A stretch of DNA of 16,213 bases from CAYPYS01 sp964445715 (lineage in GTDB: Bacteria > Omnitrophota > Gorgyraeia > Gorgyraeales > Gorgyraeaceae): contig CAYULJ010000026.1 in the NCBI GenBank assembly GCA_964445715.1, positions 1 to 16,213 of the forward strand, given 5' to 3'. A program made the position numbers and the translations under genes. Position 1 is the first letter of the stretch. Each line of letters begins with the position of its first letter. A model generated the notes under the pieces. It saw nothing but the letters and a program-made list of their open reading frames with translations, did not search any database and was not told the DNA's origin. Shown piece after piece: positions 13,601 to 16,213 of the stretch.

Positions 13601-15594
13601 TCGCCCAGATTGAATTGCCTAAGCAGTTCCTAGCTGCGGCGCAGGGCGATGTGGAGGCTGTGAAGGCGTTGCTCGAGAGGGTACCCGATGATTTAGATGG
13701 ACCTATATATAATCCTGAATTGCCGTGGATTGCAGAGGCTATTGTAAAAGGTCAGTTGGAAAAAGCGTGGGGAGAGCTAGATGAACCTTCAAAAGGAAAA
13801 GTTGGAGATTTGCAAACTTATTTAGCTCGTTTAAATGCAGCTGCTGATAGACTCGCTGAGCAAGGCTTTGCTGCGTTTTCTCCAAATATTCGCACAGGGG
13901 AAGAAGGTTACGCGTGGGGGCCTAGCGTGCCATTTTCATTTATCCTTCGTGATTTAGGTATCGTAGGAAAAGATGGTAAAATTTTAGACCCTGGGGTATT
14001 AGAGGCCCTTGGGCTTACACCTGAAAGCATTGTAGCTGAGCGCTGGGCTGTATCAGATGATACTCAATATCCTTCATGGGTAACTGTAAATGGCGTAGCT
14101 GTTCCGTTATTCTGGCTCTTGCGGCAATATCCGGAAGAGTCATTAGGGAAAAACCATGTTGAGGCATTTGGAGCAGCTCTAGGAATGGTAAAGAAATATC
14201 TGGATGCAGCTGAGCCGCTGTCTTGGCAGGTGCATCTAGGTATAACAGAAGGATATGTAATGGTTCAGGCAGGAGAAGGCGCAGGTATATTTTTAGGCAT
14301 CAATGAACCAGAGAGTATTACAGATCGACAGATGTTGATTAGTCGCGCGCAGGTCATGCTGAAAAATCGCAATAAGAGAGTAGTGCGTATGCCGCAAGAT
14401 GGCGTACCATCGCTTGTATCAGCAGGTCAGATTACTCAGTTTATAGATGATGATTTGATTCCTTGGATAGATGAACGAGCTGAAGATTTAACAATCGCTG
14501 AATTAGTTGCGCATTTGCTTGAAGAAGGGCGCAATATCATTGATATTGCAGGATTTGGATTGGATAAAAACGGGCAACTTGACCCATCGAATAGCTTGAT
14601 CCAATCGATCGAAGTCAGGGAAGGCCAGCGGCTTGTTACTAGGGATGGAATGCCGCATTCGTTATTTGGTCGCGGCGACGATAAGACATTGACGTTAATT
14701 GAACTGAAAGCTACGTCAACAGGGCCAGCGCACGCAAGAACCACTAGTAGATCGCAGACATGGGCCATTGCTGACAATTTATTAGGTAAAGAGCCGCGTC
14801 CAGGAAAAGTTACACTGGAAAAACTTAAGGAAGCGTTAGGAGTAATCGGTGATCTAAGACCAGCAACAAAAGAGGATTATGCGTATAATGGAGAAGTCGA
14901 GGTTCAGGAAATAGGCGAAGGCGTGACTTCGCAGGTACTGCATTATGAGGAGCAATATTATGGCAGGCGCATTACAATGGAGCCGGGTAGGGGCGTATAT
15001 ATTGACAGGGATGGCCGACACTCGGCATTTATGGTAACGAACGGCAGGATTCAGATCTTTACCAGTAATGGCAAGCTGCTGGGAGAACTTGGAAGATCGC
15101 AGGATGCTTTTGTCATGGCTGATACAGGAGACCTGATCTTTAAATCCATCGGTGAAGAGCCAGCTATTATTATTGATTTCAAGCGGCCTGTGTCAGGCAC
15201 ACCATTGCCTGTACCTATGCTAACCAGAAAGCACTACGACGTTGCTTCTAAGGAGCGAGTCCGTGTTTTTTCAGCACGCAATATAATCCGACATAACGAA
15301 AAAGAAAAAGGTAGTTGGTATCCGACAGATGTACCTGCGAATCAGGCAGTAGTAGTAATAGCTGAGACTGTAGAACAATACGAAGATGTTGAGTATCTTG
15401 ACAGATATGTCCATATAAAGGTAGTCGCAACAGCTGAAGGCGTGAATGAGCTTCGTTTAAGAGATTATCAGCTAATACAAAACATAGATATCTCTGTCCT
15501 TAATGCTTGGTTAGAAGAAGACTTTCCTGAACAGTTAAATGTACTTGATGATTTAAATGAAGAAGTGGCAAAAGAAATCGGCAGAGGAGTTTAA
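10630..15594 (+). CDS. Giant multidomain exported protein, main part (TIKI-like end, HEIGH zincin-like, winged-helix-like, ManA-like)
   Basis: This frame encodes 1,654 residues; with the upstream piece the protein would be about 1,862. The GTG at 10630 has no ribosome site, so it is probably not a true start. Regions (numbering from 10630): 1-350 ends the TIKI/TraB/ChaN-like domain, with LIHGGFHTKGITKLL (H324, H328) resembling the family's late GxxH motif. A palindromic insert codes for about 60-86. Residues 475-780 hold a zincin-like domain with HEIGH (668-672) and DEEHGNLMG after it. Residues about 875-960 look like a winged helix (ESTAKKELAQMRRVNIIRTR). From about 1130, ERWAVSDDTQYPSW, NGVAVPLFWLLRQYPEESLG and YLDAAEPLSWQVHLG mark a type I mannose-6-phosphate isomerase region. 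It has likely metal ligands Q1200, H1202, E1207 and H1343 (GMPHSLFG), followed by a second cupin-like part. Role unknown; a terminator follows at 15619. Confidence 0.8.
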   Translation: MEFNNIMKWSSDSQIIIGSIKDTLGTLKPAIYSKRLQQLDQKETEYEAGDLEIKEYLEYLLDSLRSLEGYSDAILFERGIGDAESRTSNYKNISLLQETLEGEKTINQQKILQESQNLLLNLQSNLQSKGYKKELQTLRVKASLFKDQKVSPFSFYSYLKGLSLKHLKDGIDNYPSLSSYITYLTKVNSIDSTKLFNEIQELTFQVKLELSRTEKEKLLTKALRNINFLEGFFNLKVSNEELDYYIANREEHKVEWFKEIIKRLKAGGLRLEGKYIDYNPDLIDEKLSLLEEFYKTVKARDIAMYNNSISEIEKRDVKVATLIHGGFHTKGITKLLRENNYSYIVVSPYSSTDIDEENYKYLLSGKRKPLSELIEELDGTLRVGLSTEDDTFLLVVSEALGVSISDIRERSIPLQVAYFIEKFRHTRDEKDIRYTRDRIEREMDALQEQLIRNGAWEDDFSWREIVTIDGQDSFHVNLGDGLWVQITTRGLQRSKYADIPISIDRATARDRGIGLQQPEDVEFPAAIKLAEHLEENEGSQVVFRFYPGRTRQVYFQKHQCIRSADGEEFSEKELEGSRRGLHYRVKQAFNRFNEFQKWLGKADLLTVINDRRDRNGLKPDLDHITIVLTKDILSMQIDILTGHIKVNPSYFALRGNERDTIMAFDIAHEIGHTEKQAKDIILTFQDRVDEEHGNLMGVDFPLLRAIAEKEGLLALRRYIDVYKKMIGQEAEYSRFLEHAYAVIFKKERSLDYDKVREIAEVMARTTHDDLSQYERARDGRVPMKVLEIVGSIEGAVENAAAVLSTNKNGIDALSGALRGLQKAIETLEDEKYLLKQHKPSTLSRNYYLLLSSKTTTYSEYVRNAIDSLSTGDSHRGSVLTALGALAMPENQQYIVDGVITTSDFIKIRSRAVAGAEDGVSESTAKKELAQMRRVNIIRTRQRGRNVLNFRLTADQLEALPAEARTILGSPKGLEDSIIRDGAQTIQQTLRVAQIELPKQFLAAAQGDVEAVKALLERVPDDLDGPIYNPELPWIAEAIVKGQLEKAWGELDEPSKGKVGDLQTYLARLNAAADRLAEQGFAAFSPNIRTGEEGYAWGPSVPFSFILRDLGIVGKDGKILDPGVLEALGLTPESIVAERWAVSDDTQYPSWVTVNGVAVPLFWLLRQYPEESLGKNHVEAFGAALGMVKKYLDAAEPLSWQVHLGITEGYVMVQAGEGAGIFLGINEPESITDRQMLISRAQVMLKNRNKRVVRMPQDGVPSLVSAGQITQFIDDDLIPWIDERAEDLTIAELVAHLLEEGRNIIDIAGFGLDKNGQLDPSNSLIQSIEVREGQRLVTRDGMPHSLFGRGDDKTLTLIELKATSTGPAHARTTSRSQTWAIADNLLGKEPRPGKVTLEKLKEALGVIGDLRPATKEDYAYNGEVEVQEIGEGVTSQVLHYEEQYYGRRITMEPGRGVYIDRDGRHSAFMVTNGRIQIFTSNGKLLGELGRSQDAFVMADTGDLIFKSIGEEPAIIIDFKRPVSGTPLPVPMLTRKHYDVASKERVRVFSARNIIRHNEKEKGSWYPTDVPANQAVVVIAETVEQYEDVEYLDRYVHIKVVATAEGVNELRLRDYQLIQNIDISVLNAWLEEDFPEQLNVLDDLNEEVAKEIGRGV
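10808..10888. repeat. Intragenic nested palindromic element, 81 bp
   Basis: The outer arms TTCTCGACTC (10808-10817) and GAGTCGAGAA (10879-10888) are exact complements. Inside are hairpin 1, with CGCTCGAA (10826-10833) against TTCGAGCG (10855-10862) and ATATT against AATAT, and hairpin 2, GGCATC-GGA-GATGCC (10864-10878), which abuts the outer arm. Together they form a three-way junction. The length is exactly 27 codons and the giant gene stays open through it. I read it as an inserted palindromic element. Confidence 0.75.
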
Positions 15595-15618
15595 TTTCAG
15601 GAAGCGTGCAATATCGTA

Positions 15619-15662
15619 GGCCTTTTGTGAAGCTTAATAACTCTACAAAAGGCCCACTTTTT
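15619..15662 (+). terminator. Intrinsic terminator of the giant gene
   Basis: GGCCTTTTGT (15619-15628) pairs exactly with ACAAAAGGCC (15645-15654) across a 16-base loop, followed after CAC by TTTTT (15658-15662). It lies 24 bases after the giant gene's stop codon. Confidence 0.8.
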
Positions 15663-15709
15663 GCCCTTAAGTTAACAATTCAACAATGTTAAAGTGTAAA
15701 CTTAAGGGC
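15663..15709. repeat. Dispersed palindrome, copy 3 (inverted orientation, longer ends)
   Basis: The left arm CTTAAGTTAACAATTCAACA (15666-15685), a central A, and the right arm TGTTAAAGTGTAAACTTAAG (15687-15706) pair at 17 of 20 positions; GCC/GGC adds three pairs outside. Read on the minus strand, it begins CTTAAGTTTACACTTTAACA, then T, then TGTTGAA, which matches copy 2 closely. It is therefore the same element in opposite orientation. It lies between the terminator and the next promoter, about 10-13 bases before the -35. Confidence 0.88.
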
Positions 15710-15719
15710 GGGAAAGGTT

Positions 15720-15748
15720 TTGACAAGCAGTTTTTAGTGGCGTATAAT
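15720..15748 (+). promoter_or_regulatory. Perfect-consensus promoter of the last gene
   Basis: TTGACA (15720-15725) and TATAAT (15743-15748) are separated by 17 bases. The start point should be near 15755, about five bases before the ATG at 15760, which has no ribosome site. Confidence 0.85.
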
Positions 15749-15759
15749 GACTTCAATTT

Positions 15760-16213
15760 ATGGATAAAACTCCGAAGATACTAGGAACTGGCCAGATCTG
15801 GGATGTAAAAGGTATATTGGATTCTGCCAAGGAAAAGACATTCGAAGACATATTCAGCGGACGCGCATTGGGCGAAATGGCCCGTGAGACTCTCCGAAAT
15901 CCCTCCAATAAGAAAATATTCTCTAAATTCAAAGATAAAGGCAAGATTACAGGCGTTTCAGTGACCAAGGCATTGCTAAGTAAGAATAAGCGAGCAAGAG
16001 GCCGGGCTTTGCTTTTACTAAGCCAGTTGGCCAGGAACGGAACCAAAGGGATCGAGATCTTGACCAAGGGAATAGGAGAAAAACCTGGCTGGCCAGAAGA
16101 AGAAAGGAACTTTTGGAAGGATCTAGATGTCATAATCATAGGGGGAGGTGTATCCGAGAATACCACCGGAGATATACTGGTTTTATTATTAAAGAGATAT
16201 TTATCCGAGAGAG
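15760..16213 (+). CDS. Unidentified protein, possibly ROK-like, 5' part
   Basis: The frame from ATG 15760 stays open to the window end, giving 151 residues of a longer protein. It begins MDKTPKILGTGQIWDVKGIL, without signal peptide or membrane helix in the visible part, and is rich in basic residues. The segment DLDVIIIGGGVSENTTGDIL (about 122-141) resembles the 'GGGV' phosphate-binding strand-loop of ROK-family sugar kinases and regulators, but in those proteins this motif lies late in the chain and the earlier ROK motifs are not visible here. I therefore do not assign a function. The start is supported by the perfect promoter just upstream, which would give a nearly leaderless transcript. 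The opposite strand also has an open frame here, but without a promoter or recognisable protein. Confidence 0.65.
   Translation, partial: MDKTPKILGTGQIWDVKGILDSAKEKTFEDIFSGRALGEMARETLRNPSNKKIFSKFKDKGKITGVSVTKALLSKNKRARGRALLLLSQLARNGTKGIEILTKGIGEKPGWPEEERNFWKDLDVIIIGGGVSENTTGDILVLLLKRYLSER

Noticed and set aside
15753..16166. Minus-strand open frame of 137 codons at the window end.
   Set aside because: It is the reverse of a plus-strand frame with a perfect promoter, and its product resembles nothing I recognise.
1..16213. CRISPR arrays, insertion sequences, integrase or phage genes.
   Set aside because: No regularly spaced repeat array, transposase, integrase or phage structural protein is seen on either strand.

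Overview
The window reads as the chromosome of an uncultured bacterium with a Gram-negative type of envelope. It has a predicted lipoprotein, type IV pilin-like protein, periplasmic cell-wall enzymes and a very large exported protein. The style (giant multidomain exported protein, GT-C/TPR glycosyltransferase, FIST signalling, short intergenic gaps) fits Omnitrophota (OP3) or a relative. That placement is an inference from protein style; the window holds no phylogenetic marker gene.

Layout. 1-3006 (+): the 3' end of a divergent polysaccharide deacetylase, a LysM/amidase lipoprotein, the deletion-scarred remains of a LolA-like gene and a B12-binding-type radical SAM protein. 3022-5240 (+): tRNA-Ser(CGA), a pilin-like gene, a TMTC-like membrane glycosyltransferase with TPRs and tRNA-Leu(GAG). 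5293-8901 (-): a tight three-gene signalling operon, transcribed FIST sensor, then histidine kinase, then REC-GGDEF regulator, from a near-consensus promoter next to the start codon. 9022-9947 (+): a consensus promoter, tRNA-Glu(CTC), a small two-helix membrane protein, then a PilZ gene with its own promoter and two overlapping palindromes at the predicted start point. 10008-15594 (+): a gene for an exported protein of about 1,860 residues, broken in this sequence by a shift in an AT dinucleotide run. It carries a TIKI/TraB/ChaN-like region, an HEIGH zinc-peptidase-like region, a winged-helix-like stretch and a type I mannose-6-phosphate isomerase-like region. 15619-16213: a terminator, a palindrome, a perfect sigma-70-type promoter and the start of a further gene that runs off the window.

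What stands out. (1) A family of three dispersed intergenic palindromes of about 41 bp (5257, 8971, 15663) with paired compensatory changes and an assignable orientation. (2) An 81-bp, exactly 27-codon, nested inverted-repeat element inside the giant gene (10808-10888) that can fold as a three-way junction and looks like an in-frame palindromic insertion. (3) The giant protein itself: an isomerase-like domain with its four expected metal ligands inside a protein that starts with a signal peptide. (4) tRNA genes placed directly in front of small membrane or exported protein genes. (5) Two genes whose strong promoters lie so close to the ATG that the transcripts should be nearly leaderless.

How the genes may work together: the FIST-kinase-GGDEF operon could produce or sense cyclic-di-GMP, and the PilZ protein nearby could be a receiver. 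The pilin-like protein and the GT-C glycosyltransferase are adjacent and may form a surface-glycoprotein pair. The first two genes remodel peptidoglycan.
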